Shown here: in pieces, positions 47,701 through 62,419 of the stretch | Layout: each line of letters begins with the position of its first letter | How positions within the stretch are numbered: position 1 is the first letter of the stretch | From: Pelecanus crispus | Taxonomy: Eukaryota; Chordata; Aves; Pelecaniformes; Pelecanidae | DNA length: 64,000 bases | Direction: 5' to 3' | NCBI RefSeq assembly: GCF_030463565.1 | Contig: NC_134643.1 | Span: forward strand, 45,918,221-45,982,220 | Program-made: the position numbers and the translations under genes | The notes under the pieces: model-generated | The model's input: only the letters and a program-made list of their open reading frames with translations | The model's database searches: none | Told to the model about the DNA's origin: nothing

Positions 47701-49253
47701 CTACTTCTGTAAGCTTATTGTGTCAAAGAACAAGTATGTGGATGATGGACATAGACTATATATGACAGGTCTGATGACCCTGATAATTGTTGAAGGAATC
47801 CATTTGGTTCCACTCAACAGTTTCTATGATATATGAATCCTTATGGCAAAAAGCAACATAAGGATGGCTGAGATTAATCCAGTCTGTTCCTGCTAGTACT
47901 GCATTGCCTCAGGTATGACAGAGTTAAGATCATAAAGATGTGACCTAAGATGCCATCTTGCTGAACTGATGCTAGTAAACTGGACAAGGAGTGCTATGCA
48001 GGACAGTGAGAACTCGATAAGTCTTATCATGCAATCTCTTTCATGAGTATCTGTAGTGCACTTCTGGTTGTCTTCACCATAGTTCGGCAAGACTGCTTGT
48101 TGGGATCAGCAGTGTGCAATGACAGGTCAAATGAAAAAGATGTTGGTATAACTTGGACTCATAAGACACAAATCAATTCTGTTGTCTGATACTACTAAGT
48201 TGCAAACAAATGACAAAGAATTCATGTTACTACCTCAGATATTTGTGATGAAAATAATCTCGAGGTATTTCAAACCAAAAGCTATCACAGTCAGAAAGCT
48301 AATTCCTTGCAAGGTCCTGGGAACAGTTGATAAGACCATTCTAGATCATGGTTTACTGGGAAATTTGGGGGCTCTTGAAAAGTCACATTAAGTAGTTAGA
48401 CAAACTTTAGTCTTATTTACAACTCTGTATATTCTGGTGTCAGTTTGAGTTACAGGCATGACTTGGTCTGTGCATGCATGCATGCAGTTCTTGAATGTGC
48501 TGTGTGTAACTAAGATGACTCAGTGACTTCTTTTTTCAGAAATAAAAACACAGTTACAATTTCTTTTTTGTTAGATAGCTCATGTTGGTGAGGAAAAAAT
48601 TGTTTGATCACTTCAGGCAGTTTCTCTATTGATCAGCAAATTCTTGCCTGAATTTCAGTTCAGGGACACTGTTAGCATGCATTTATCTTCTGTCAGAGAA
48701 TGTCATACATCTAAAGAAAGTGACATTTCTTTTTTCCAGTCTCATATTTTCTCCTCTTAATTCAGATACATGACTTAACGAGCAGCTAAAAACTTCCCAA
48801 AAAAGCTAAGCAAGTTCACTGCTAATTGAACCCAGCATCAGGACATAATCACAGTACTGAACAGTTGGAATTCTGGAAAATAGTTTATGTGAAGTGTTAC
48901 AAAATTCCTGGAACCATGGAAATGTCAAATTTGAGATGCTTGACTGAGAAAGCTCCCCAATGAGAGGCGATAATCTGAGCATCTGCACACTCTTTATTGT
49001 TTATAAACTGTTGCTGCTGCCTGTGTAAAATCAGCTTCTGCAAAGACACATCCTCTACCTGGAAAGACACCTAAATATAAGCAGCCATGAGGCATTGATG
49101 CTGCTTGAGTGTGCTCACACACTACCTTTCAGCCAGTGTAATGAATAATACAGTTTGTAAAGATGGTACCAATTGTGTGATCATTTAATAACTCCTTGTT
49201 CCATGAAATACTCAGGCCTAGCATCAGCTGACTCAAGACAAAAGGCATAGATT

Positions 49254-49302
49254 AGATAGACAGATAGATAAATAAATAGATAGATAAATAAATAGATAGA
49301 TA
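49254..49302. repeat. GATA/AAAT compound microsatellite
   Basis: Alternating GATA and AATA units over about 49 bp. Confidence 0.92.
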
Positions 49303-52300
49303 CCAAGTCTTTCTGTTAATTGACATGACTTTTGGATCCAAATGGAACAACACTGACAATCCAGGACCTTCAGAGGGCTTTCTCCAAACCCAATTTCATT
49401 TAATTAGTTATTAATTAGCTGGCAATCTTTCTTGGTAATTTTTCACTAATGACACTGATATCTTGGATGCTGATTTCTAACTCTCTTGTAATAACGAAAA
49501 GTGATGTCCTTGGAAAGAACGGTAGAAAAAGTTCATCTAAGGCTTCTTGTAATGTCAGTTTCTTTACCATAATGTCCTTGAAGGTTAGTAGATTGTGCAG
49601 GATGGACTTCGTAGCTTGAAAGATGATAAAAGATTGAATCTCAGGGACAATCAGCATCAAAGAGAACTTGTCTCTTACCCCCGTCACTGCTAATGATCGT
49701 TCTTTAAACGTTTCAGAGTCTTTATATTCTTCACTGTGTATCTTCCAAATATGACAAAGTTTCTTTATCCTGTTGTTAAATACTTCTTTGATACTTGCAA
49801 ATGAGAAACTTTGTTAGGTGATTCTGTTTCATACTGTTGAGTGGGCTCAACTGACCTTGTAGGAACACCACTCAGAATCTTTAAATTGATACAAAAACCA
49901 CTGCTGTCCTCCATAGCCAAAGCAGAAATTTGGATGATTTTGTATTGTCCAGTGAATGTTCATGTGGCTGCGTTTTCAGTGTTTGCACCAATTACTTTAT
50001 CAATGATAGTCATATTCCTGATTATGATGACCAGTTCAGTTTGATTTCTTCTTTTTCTGTAGTAGTTTGCAGACCGGTAATCAGTTCTGAAATACAAGTT
50101 CTGTCTTGCATATCTTTTATTTAATTCAACAGATCCTGATTTCTCAAAGCAAGACATGGTTTACTGATTACATCAATGTGAATGCAAGAAGAAAGCAATC
50201 TGTGATTAGACTTGTACCCTGAAGACTTCCTCCCTGCTGTAAGCACAACTGCTCTCATTACCTCTGCTCGCTATTGAATTTGTTACTTGCTAATTAACAT
50301 GGCTGCAAATAACCAGTTCTGAAGGAAAAAAAAAGATAAGGCGCAGTTACATGTACTGGTAAATGCCATGCTCTGAACTCATCTGGTTTTAACTCCTCCT
50401 TTCTCATATACCATCTGGTTTCAGAAACCACCTGCAGACATTACTGAAAAGCTAGTGCTGTTCTACTATGGCTGTCCCAAGCTGAAGGCAGTAGTTCCAA
50501 TACAAAGTTTTTACACTTAATTGTATTCTCATAAAATGACATTTATAATCTACAAGTAGTCATCTCATTTAAACACCGAGCTTTTTAGAAGTCCAAAGCA
50601 CTCAGCAGCTCGCATTGAACAGAATGTGACTAGGCTGCTACGTATGGACCTATCAAAATAAATTTATTATTTGTCATTTGGAGTTTATTTAGGAACTGCT
50701 GGTGCACAATTACTTCTGTCTGTTCTATTTTTCAGTTATTATAGTAATCAATAATACTTCAACGTAATAATTGTAATGCTTAGCACTTCCAGCCAAATAT
50801 TCCCATTAGGCTGCTTTAATACACAAATGTTGTTTACAAATAATGACACTGCAGGTCAAGAGATTCTGTTGTAAGCCAGCTGTTTCACACTTCACAACAA
50901 AAATATTTTCTCACTGTTTTCTCTAAGTCTAAACATAGCTACATGTTGTCCAGCTACCAGTTTCAGAACACAGACCTAAGATTGCTCTTCCAGGGATTCT
51001 TTATCTAATCAGAATAGATTGTGTTTCTTTCTTCTAAACTCTTCCTCAATGTTTAGTTATCAAATCATTTCCCCAAAACTCATAATTAGTACACTTTCTC
51101 CAAGAATCCAAGCACTTGCATCAATTCAGTTGAAGCCTTATTTTTGATGATTTTTGCAGCCAGAGAGGGCATCTGGCAATCTTTCAGTCTACACAGTTTC
51201 TCTGAAATGTTCTCCAGAGTGGTCCGGTGAAAAATTAAATACAGGCGGGTTTTGAGCATGTTTTTGTAAAGTCTGGCTAGAATGAGAAGGGTAAGACTCA
51301 TTTTGTCATGCAGAATTTCTGAATGCTATACCCTTTTCATTCCTATCTTGTGTCCTATGTGCCAGATGAATTGTATGGGGAATGAAGTGTGTCAGCTCAG
51401 CCAAGGTTCTTTCAAATACCTTGAGAAATTTCATGTTCTCTTTTAGGACGACCGTAAGACTCCTTTGTACTTTTAGAACATGAGAAATGTGTTTCAACAT
51501 GGTACAGAACTAGTGGTCAGAGCCATCTACTTATTTCAAAAATCTCAAACAACTGCATTATGCTGCATACTCATGGCATATTCAAGAGACCGTGTTACAT
51601 CTAGATCCCAGTGTACTTTAAAGAACACTTTTTTGAGCCTTCAGGAATCTCAAAGCAAGTGAAATCTTAGTATATAAATGTGCAGAAGTTATTAAGTGAA
51701 ATTATGTGAAATGAACAGAACAAAGAGGTGAAGGAGTACAATATAGGCTACTGTATTTCTTGCACTGACAGATCACAGGTAACCAACCTTGTTTCCAAGC
51801 ACGTACCTTAAATGACACATAGCCAAATAACAGAATGACCTTCACAGCCTAAAACTGTTTTGCAGCTGTGCAACAGGTTCCGATAACAACATGATACAAT
51901 ATATGTTGGATTGAAGGTCATTATTGCTATTTAATACAGAGCAAATTTCTTTCCGGAAGACTTTACCTCAATGGCTTCTATTTTCCAAAAGCAGCAGCTA
52001 TTTTCCTTTTGAAAGCCCATGTAGATAAGATACCTGGGGATTCTGTATTAACATTTTCACTAGTCCCAGATGATTATACAGGCTTTATTTTTTTAAGTTT
52101 GAACATGATACAGACTGTCATGTTTGAGGGCTCACACCACTGTAACTGAAGGGATTAGGAAGAAACTTCCCTGTTGAAACCTCTTCAGAGCATGCTGTAT
52201 CTTCTGCCAAAGTGTCTGATATTGGCCTTTTCTCAGAAAATACAGGTGACAGATTTGGTGGACAGCAGTGTGGCACCTTGAGCACTTTATCCCTTTATTT

Positions 52301-52633
52301 GATGGGAGATAAAACTTTAAGGACTTTTGAGGTATTTTCCAGGTGGACAACTGACTAGGTTATCACCAGGAAGGGATAGAAGTACATTTGTCTTTCAATG
52401 ATTAGAAGAAGACAGCAGATGCAGGAGACTGTAAGTGATGCAAAAGGGCCCCAAAATACACCAAGGAGTGTACCAGCCCAAATCAAGTGAAGATGGTAAG
52501 AAGAAGTTAGAATAAATAATGAAAATGTTTGAAGAGCAGTGTATTCTTAGGGGATAAAGAAAGGTAGATCTGTGAAAAACAGAAAGGGAGAAAACAGGAA
52601 ATGTTGTTCAGAATGAATATACAAACCCTTTTT

Positions 52634-52663
52634 GGTTTGTTTTTGTTTTTGTTTTTGTTTTTT
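52634..52663. repeat. (GTTTTT)n simple repeat
   Basis: Four to five GTTTTT-type units. Confidence 0.9.
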
Positions 52664-55642
52664 ATATTAAAGCCCAGTAAAGCCCAAGGATTATGGATAT
52701 ACAGCAATCAAAAGACTTGTGAAAACCTACACAGAGAAAGGAATCTGACTGGTGCTTGGAAAGGGAATGGTCACATATCAGACTACCCAAAGTACATGTT
52801 GTGAACATTACATTCAAATCAGTCAGGAACATATTTATGGAAATTAAGATGGTGCATACATGCTTTTCAAAGCTGAGACTGACTCAGCAAAGCTAATCAT
52901 TGTACCTAAGGAAGAACTTGGAAGAGAACACTTAGGACATAGCAAGTATCTCTGCCAAAGCAGAAAATATGACAGGACAGCAAAAACAACATTCTCTATT
53001 TACCATATACTGTAAAAGATTGATGGTATGCCACCCAAAGGATCTCAAGCAAGTCACAACAAAGTACATGACACAAGCTTTATTTGCTCAGTTAAGAGCA
53101 ATGTAGGATGTGGAAAGCAAGAGGTAAAAATGACACATGGAGAACAAAACCCTGAAGTACAAATCATATAAAATGTACAAAGTACAAATCCTGGTGAAAT
53201 CAACACTTCTTCAAAATTATGAGCTAAATTGATTGTCCACAAAGGTAGAAGAATACTGAAAATAAAATGAACAAATTTTGATATTACAGACAACAGAGAA
53301 AATACATAAAATCTCATGAGGAACAGGGAATTCTATAGGGCTATGGCATGATTGCATTACTTCCAATAGTGTAGTTACATTTTGGCAACAGTAATATGTC
53401 AAGAGATTCCCATTTCAGTTCTTTCTTCATTTTAAAGCCACATGTGCATGGAATAATTGAGGACTGAATTAATGCAACATCAGGAAATAAGTCAAGCCCA
53501 AGTACTGCCTGCATTTGACTACAGTTTATTAACTTAATCATCCAATACTATGTATCTATAATCAAATGGCTCATTAAACTGGCACACCCATATATCAGAG
53601 AGCTAACACCAGGAAACCAAAAGAATATTTGGCAGTGGATGTTGAAACAGTTGAATACAATTTATGTATGAAAAGCGATCATTCGGCATAATCACTTCAT
53701 GGGTTTTGTGATGTGCTGTTTTAAACAATCCCTATGTTATTGCTGAGGAGGGAGTTGTCTACATCCATTACCTTCACTGTATCTTCACAGCTTCCACTTC
53801 CAAGCCACTATCATCCAGTTTTCCACAAAGATTCATGGCTCTGCAAAAATCCCTTGTGAGCCCCAGAAAAGTAAGCTGTCATTTTTCCACAGTCTGAGGA
53901 CTAAGCTCTCTTTCTGTCCATAGACAGCAGGGATGTGATTAGCCTGAGTGTTGGATGAAGAAACTAGCTCTCAACATACCCTTTCCTTCATTTCTCTTGC
54001 AGAATTAAAATTAATATTTCTTTTAATTAGTAGTAGCAACTATGGTTTAACTATTGCCCTTCCGACTGAGATTAGGTTTAGATGTCACAGTCATCACATT
54101 CTGAAACTACACAGAGTGAAAACGCACTCTATGCTTTCAACAGTTTGTAGTGTAAGCAGACAGATAAGTATATGACTGTAAAACCAGCCTTTCATGTAAT
54201 TACAAAAGATGTAATGGCAAAAATATGATTATATAGCAGATGATGTGTCTTTTACTCGTGTCACATTTCATGTTGCCCATTTTTTACCTAATCACAAGTA
54301 GAAGGCATCTGTCATTATTACCACCTTTCTTCCTGCAAGGAATGCCTGCCTGTGGTTAGAACCATGGAAAATGCTTGTCCCAGCCAGCAACAGCACAACG
54401 GGCCTCCGGTTTCTGATTGGCACTCCATCCTCCCCAGGAAAACGTCTTGTAGTAAAATAAATGTGTTTGTGCAGTGGTGACTATTTGTCACTGTAGACCC
54501 TGACACAGGCATTAAAGCACCTGCCATTTAGAACTGTGCCTCATAACTGCCCAACATGAGAGCTGTAATGAAATCCTACCTTACCATATTGAACTAGAGA
54601 AGTCTGTTTAGTTAGCAAGGTTGCACCTCTCAGACACTAACAGGACCGTAACTGATATGAACACTAAAGTCCATATCCAATCAAAGGAAAACAGCAATAA
54701 TTTGGAACAGCTATACAGCCAAGGCCTCTGTGAATAAGAATTTTTAAATCTTCCCCTACAAAGACCGTAAAATTATACAAAGTTGTCTTTTCCAGGTTTT
54801 TTGCTTTCTGGCTTCCCAGCTCCAGAGCACATACTATACCACTCACTACTGCACTTGCCAAACTTGCATTTGAAGGATGGTTGCTCCCACATGCTTTTAA
54901 ATTCTCTGAAATGACACATACTTCTACACAGGCATGCACAGCACACACACTTCCTCTGGTCAGTTCCTAGATCTTCAGTGAGAATGCATGTGACAATGTG
55001 GATATGCAAATAATATCATTTCCTTGGACAAGCAGAATTTGAATGGGGCCAAGTAAACAACAGAATCTAGGTAAGCAAAAGTCTGCTGTTATTCTAACAA
55101 CATATATAAATGAAAATCAAGAATGGAAGCTGGTCCATGCTACCCCTGCAGACGTCTGTGAAATTCAGACATTTTAAGGCAAGAAGGGATAATGACATTC
55201 AGCCAAGAAGTGCTCCTACATACCACAAGCCATGAAGTTCCATATGCTCTGTTCCAGTAACAGGAATTGTACTTCTATGAATGTCAGTAAAGTTCTTTTG
55301 CTTAAATTTCCCATAGGTCATTGTCAGCATAAGAAATGCTGATCCCCCATAGAGTCTCCGCTGCCCAGACTTTCAAGAAAAATCATGAAAAATCTATACT
55401 CTCTGTTCACCAAACATTTCTGTAATAAGTTGTAGATTCACCAACAGATACATGTTCTTTACCAGATTACCTATCTTTTGTGCATGAACTTTCCCCTTAC
55501 AGTTTCCACATCTCTCAGCCATTTCAAACAGCTTTAAAGAGTAAAGATACCTCAATCCTTCCCATCTGCTTAAAATTTCCTTCCGAAGGGAAAGGAGAGA
55601 TGAAGTGTCTCATCCTCCTTAGCTTCTGCAGTCCTCAGCATA

Positions 55643-56213
55643 TGTCCTGGTTTCAGCTGGGATAGAGTTAATTTTCTTCCTAGCAGCAGGCATAGTGCTG
55701 TGTTTTGAATTTAGTAGGAGAAGAATGTTGATAACACGCTGATGTTTTTAGTTGTTGCTAAGTACTGCTTATGCTAGTCAAGGACTTTTCAGCTTCCCAT
55801 GCTCTGCCAGGTGCACAAGAAACTGGGAGGGGGCACAGCCAGAATAGTTGATCCCAACTGACCAAAGGGCTATTCCATACCATATGACGTCATGCTTGGT
55901 ATATAAGCTGTGGGGAGTTGGCCAGGGGGAGCCGTGATCACTGCTCGGGACCTGTCTGGGTATCAGTTGGCAGGTGGTGAGCAATTGCATCATGCATCAC
56001 TTACTTTTTATATTATTATTATCATTATCATTATTATATTGTTATTATTATAATTACCATTTCACTTTATTTCCATTATTAAACTGTTCTTACCTCAACC
56101 CAGGAGTTTTCTCACTCTTATTCCTCTGATTCTCTCCCCCATCCCACCGGGGCAGGGGGAGTGAGCGAGTGGCTGTGTGGTGCTTAGTTGCTGGCTGGGG
56201 CTAAACCATGACA
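55643..56213 (+). mobile_element. Solo LTR of an avian endogenous retrovirus (ERVL-like), perfect 5-bp target duplication
   Basis: 571 bp from TGTCC to GACA. It is flanked by identical gcata at 55638-55642 and 56214-56218. A palindromic CRE (TGACGTCA, 55885-55892), a TATA box (TATATAA, 55900-55906) and an ATTAAA poly(A)-like signal (56078-56083) mark U3, R and U5. An ATT/ATC repeat sits at about 56010-56060. The 5-bp duplication and absence of internal genes fit a solo LTR of a class III (ERVL-like) family; the class is an inference. It is in the same orientation as MYF6, about 4.5 kb upstream. Confidence 0.92.
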
Positions 56214-59200
56214 GCATAATATACTGTTTCAGCAGCAAATCTCATAGTGCAGCAACATGTCAAGGTTTTCTCTAGTTCTTCCCAATGAACTCTGACTATG
56301 AATACTTTAGCAGATCATCTAGGTGCATCAGGAGCAGATCTGTAGAAACTGGCAGTGCTGAAGACCTAGCATCCACTTCACATTTCAGGGTGCCTTCCAG
56401 CTTAGTTTCTCCTGAACAGAACCCAGCTGACACACCCTGAGAGCACCCTGTAAGGAGTATCAGCAGTGCAGTAACTGGGGGCTATTCAGAGATTTGCTCC
56501 ACAAGGGCATTCCTGACATATTAAAATGAGAATGTAAACACATCCTGGGTGAGTATTTGAGTGCACGTCTTGACACATCAGGAGGAATGGTGGACAATTA
56601 ACCCTCTAATAGCTTAGACTGGTGTCCTAACTATGTAACATACAGGTTACATGTGACAACAAAACATGGACATTAACACATATCCCCAGACATGCCACCT
56701 ACCCTTACCTGAATACACTACCAAACTCAGGTGAGAAGGTCACCTGTGTGAATTGGAATTGACAGAGAACAGGAGTAAGAGCCTAGACTTCTATAACAAA
56801 GAGGTACTCTAAGTGGTTGCCTTGAGACTATAATGAGGACAGTGTATCATTTTTTTTCTGTTGAGAAATTAGATGAAAAAATGCAAAAATTTTAAAAGGA
56901 AGTGTTATTGTTCCTGTGAAAAAAAAGACATGTTAGAAATATCAGTAGAAGATATCAAGTCAAACGTTAGAGGGATTTCAGAAACTTGGTGAAACATAAA
57001 GGCAGAACAACAGCATTGTGTAGTAACAATAAAATACATTGAAAGGGAAAGTTTCTGCTAAGAAATACTCTGCTGAACATGAGTGTAAAAGGAAAAAAGA
57101 GGAGAGTGGGAATGTGAACAGAAAAATTTCCATATCTGAAGTGCAAACAAACTCCAAGAACCCCAGTTTGCCCACAGCTGGGCCTACGCTGATAACCTGC
57201 ACTTCAGAAATCTGCAAGAAGCAACGTAAGCATCATTACCTGGTAGCCAAGCTACCTAACCATCTCGCAAATCAAGGTGGGTATTGTATGAGTAGAACAG
57301 GGCTACAACAAAGACAGGCTGAAAATTTCACTTTCACACTTTCAGAGTGCCACATAGGAGTGGCTATGCCTCATCCCTACTGATTACCAATGCCACTGCA
57401 AAGAAGTGTCGAAGAGATCAAAGATTAAAAATACACAATGCCTGTGGCTGGAAGAATCTTGAGGAGAGTGAAGGAGAAAAAGGAAGTATTTTTAGTGGTA
57501 TGCAGTGCTATGTGGGTCCTAGATGACAAAATATTTCTGTATAATTCCAGACTGAGCTTCTGCTTAAACTATAAGGTGTCAAGAGTGACCTGGGTGGTTC
57601 CAGGCTCATTATTCAACAACAATTATGCAGAAAAGTTTCTGTGGAAAGGTGAATTTGGAGGGATCGACGTTCTGGAGATCAGCTGTGACTTAAAATGCAG
57701 TGCATCTTTCTTGAATTTGGGTCATCCTGACCACTTACTGAATTTACCATACACTGCCTTAGTGAAATACTTCTTTGATAGGATAACCGACCTTGTAGAC
57801 CAGTGAAATACAGTACATCTCATATTTTACTTGTGTAAATATACTGAAAGTACATTTTCACGAGAGTACCACAGTATTCTGGTGGAAGCAGTAACAACTG
57901 AATAAAGAACTGGCTTCACAAACTGAGAGTGAGTTTTTCTGTAAGGGGCTATCAAGCCGACTGAAGTTACAAGAGGAGTTCAGCAGTGATCCTCTTTCTA
58001 GTTCTATGTCCAGTTGTTCTTATTCACGTGCTTTTACTTCCTCTTATGTCTTTGTGCTTATATCTAATATGATCTGGAATGCAAGGCATGAAGAGAAAAA
58101 AGACCAGCACCAACTTTTGAATCCTCCACTTGATCCAGTTTTGTAATGGAGAACATCACTGAGGACATTTTGTTCAAATACGCTAGGGTTGTCTGCTAGC
58201 TGTGTTATGTTCACCAAGGAGCTGGAATGGGAGATGCAGTGTGATGGCTACAGCAAAACTCAGGTTGCTTATGTGATGGGGAAATTGGCTGACTTGATTC
58301 AAATTAAAATTCAGCTACAGCTGATGGGAGTTTTCCTCTATAAAGGGCTAACTATGCTGTGCCCATGTTACTGTGAGGAACCAAATCCGTTTACTCTAGC
58401 ACTAAGTGTTGGAAAGAAACAATGTCTTATTTTGTTTCCTATATGAAAGAAAAAAAAAAAAATCTGTTAACAGCAGGAGGTGCATCTGGCTCCTAAACTT
58501 CCAATTTCCCAACTCGCTAAGTCAAAACTCTTGAAAGGACAACAATTTGGTAACGATATTTCTCCCTTAAACTGAGTTTTCATTTGTGCACCTTACCAAT
58601 AGATTGATCTCATCTCTGCCTTGTTCCAAACATTGCCAGAGCAGTAGTGAAGAAGCTAAAAGATTAAAAAAAAAAAAATGACTGTAGTAAATGTGAAAAT
58701 GTTTTAAATAATCAGCAGACTTACGATTTTTCTTTTCTTTTTTTTTTTTTTAATTACTATCCTCACTAATGGTATGGGACAAACATCCCTGCAGGACTCC
58801 AAAGCATGTATCGCCAAGAGGTGGCTCCTCTCTGGATAGTCAGCAAATTAAATGAGAAAACACAAGGGATGGGTAAAGGTCAACATTATATCCCTTTTTC
58901 AAGGTAGAAAATTAAATCACAGGGAAATTAAGTGACTGGTCAAAGGTCAAACAGAAAGCAAGTTGCAGAGCATGGAAACTGAGAAACTCTCTCTTATGTT
59001 TAGCTCCTTAACTGCAAGAATACCCTTTTTTTAATCGGAAGAGGAAAAAAAACCTCAGTGCTGGAAAATTAATATAAAAATTAGTTTTGCTGAGAACGGT
59101 CTGAATTTCTCTGTCTCATCCAAAACTGGATATTGTTCTGCCTCATTAAAGCAGAAATGAGATCCATTCCAACAGCACTGATTTTGGTCAAAACAAAATC

Positions 59201-59426
59201 ACAACTAGTTTTTAAGATTTTTGTATTCTGAAAAATTGGTTTGCAATCAGTTTTGGAGCAACAGTCAAGTCAATGGTCAATTTCACTGTAGCTTTTGAGA
59301 AATGAACAAAAATGCCACGGTTCCCTTCAGAAGGAATGAAGTTAGAAGCTACATTTGAGAGATATTGTGGTGTTCCAGGGGCTTCATCCACTCTTCATAT
59401 ATTATTCTGAGCTTCTGTGAAAAAGC
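56214..59426. other. Intergenic, LTR to MYF6 upstream region
   Basis: 3.2 kb. No gene is recognised. One + frame (57039-57806) is interrupted by only two stops over 256 codons but has no recognisable domain. Poly-A and poly-T runs occur near 58448-58460, 58664-58678 and 58738-58751. Confidence 0.6.
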
Positions 59427-59597
59427 GTACACATATACGTGTGTGTACACATTTGTATACATGCGTACACATGTACACACACATGTATACACACACATAG
59501 AAGTATACCTACTTATCCACATAAATACACATACATGTGTGTGTGTCCATAGATACGGACACATATATATGCATATTCACATATATATATGTTTACA
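59427..59597. repeat. Degenerate AC/GT-rich microsatellite
   Basis: About 170 bp of mixed TACACA, CACATA and GTGTGT units. It accounts for the repetitive open frames on both strands here. Confidence 0.92.
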
Positions 59598-60600
59598 TCA
59601 GCAGAGAGAAATTACATGGGATTTAAGGGACACAAGGCAGCCCAGGGAAAGAGGCAAACAGGGTCCTTTCCCATATGTTCTCTTTCTCGATGTGAGAGAA
59701 GCCTAGACATGATGTGATATTACAATATACGCTAACAGAGAGCGATCACAACCTCCATTTCTGTCTCAGGGGCCGGGAAGCTCTATACACCTTGCCAGGC
59801 CTAAGGGATTAAACTGCAGTTACACCAGATGCCTGGGCTTTGCTTGCCCTAAGCACCATCAAGGACAGGGGCTGTCCGGAGAGCCCCATCAAACTGTAAC
59901 CCAGTCACCTGGAATCACTGCTGTCACCTCACAGGCAATGCGGGAAAGTTCAGATTAGACTAAGCCAAGGTGCAATAACCGTGGGTGCTTCAGCACCGCA
60001 GCAAGGCTCTGCCTTGGCAACCTTCCCCCTGTGTGTGGAGGAACAGTGAGCTTGGCTCCTAACCTGGGGCTGGCCAGGGTGGCTTGGGTCACAGGAATGG
60101 CATGCTTCAAGGCGGGGGGAGGGGGGGAGGAATAGCAGGGGCTTCTTCTGAAAATATTAACCCGTCTATTTGCAGAGTGATGGCCGCCTTTGAAATCTCT
60201 CCTTATAGATCTATACTTAGCAGCGGGGCAAGGAGTGTGCACTGGGGGGTGCGAGGGGCGGGCTGGGCCAGGGCTCCCTGCAGAGCCCCGCGCTTTTGTC
60301 CTCCCGCCATGCCCCCATGGGCTCAGCAGCGGGGCCGGGGCTGCCTGCTGCGCCCGGACGCAGCTTCCAAGCCCCCACCTCGCGTCCCTTCGCTGCACCC
60401 CCAGCTCACGGGATTTCGGGGGGGGGTGGGGAGTTGGATTGTAATTTTATTTTTCGTTTGTTTCCCCCGTTTATTATTTTTTCTTTAATTTGCCTCCCTC
60501 CCCTCATGCCCCCTCCCCCCCCCTTCTAAACAGGAGATGTTCTCAGGACAGCGCCCAAGAGACTGGCTGGAATCAGTTTTGGAGGGTGATGCACCGCGAC
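59598..60600. promoter_or_regulatory. MYF6 upstream region, rising GC and G-runs
   Basis: Composition changes from AT-rich to GC-rich near 59950. G-rich tracts with quadruplex form lie at 60111-60141 and 60418-60432. AGGAATG at 60093-60099 equals the reverse complement of the muscle M-CAT core CATTCCT, but a 7-bp match may be chance. I see no CANNTG E-box close to the TATA box. Long frames here are by-products of GC content. Confidence 0.5.
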
Positions 60601-60631
60601 AGCTAAAAGTTGGATAGGGTTTCAGCAGCTC

Positions 60632-62165
<1,534 letters not shown>

Positions 62166-62419
62166 ATCCGGTTGCTCTGGTAGTATATTTAACGGAGATG
62201 GAGCCCCCACCCCCTTCCCTCTAAGTAATGAAGCAAATTAACACAGTGGAAAGCCCGGGCAGGGGCCTTGTTAAGGTCGAGTCAGGGTACACCTACCCCA
62301 AAGAAAATGGCTCTCGCTGACTCGAGCCAAACAGACTTTCCCCCTTTTTCTTTCCTCTTTTTTTTTTTTCCGAGTTTTGTTTTTGTTAAATCGTGTTGCA
62401 TAGACCATCCCTCCTCTTC

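Larger units (their letters stand above)
47701..55642. other. Intergenic between the two solo LTRs
   Basis: 7.9 kb without a recognised gene. It holds a GATA/AAAT microsatellite at 49254-49302, a GTTTTT repeat at 52634-52663, and several protein-like but broken frames on the - strand between 49415 and 52350. No ERV internal sequence is recognised, so the two LTRs are not the ends of one element. Confidence 0.65.

Noticed and set aside
47127..56213. A single full-length provirus bounded by the two LTRs
   Set aside because: The LTRs are inverted relative to each other, each has its own flanking 5-bp sequence, and no retroviral internal genes are seen between them.
59365..59706. 113-codon frame rich in Thr/His/Val
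   Set aside because: It is a translation of the AC/GT microsatellite.
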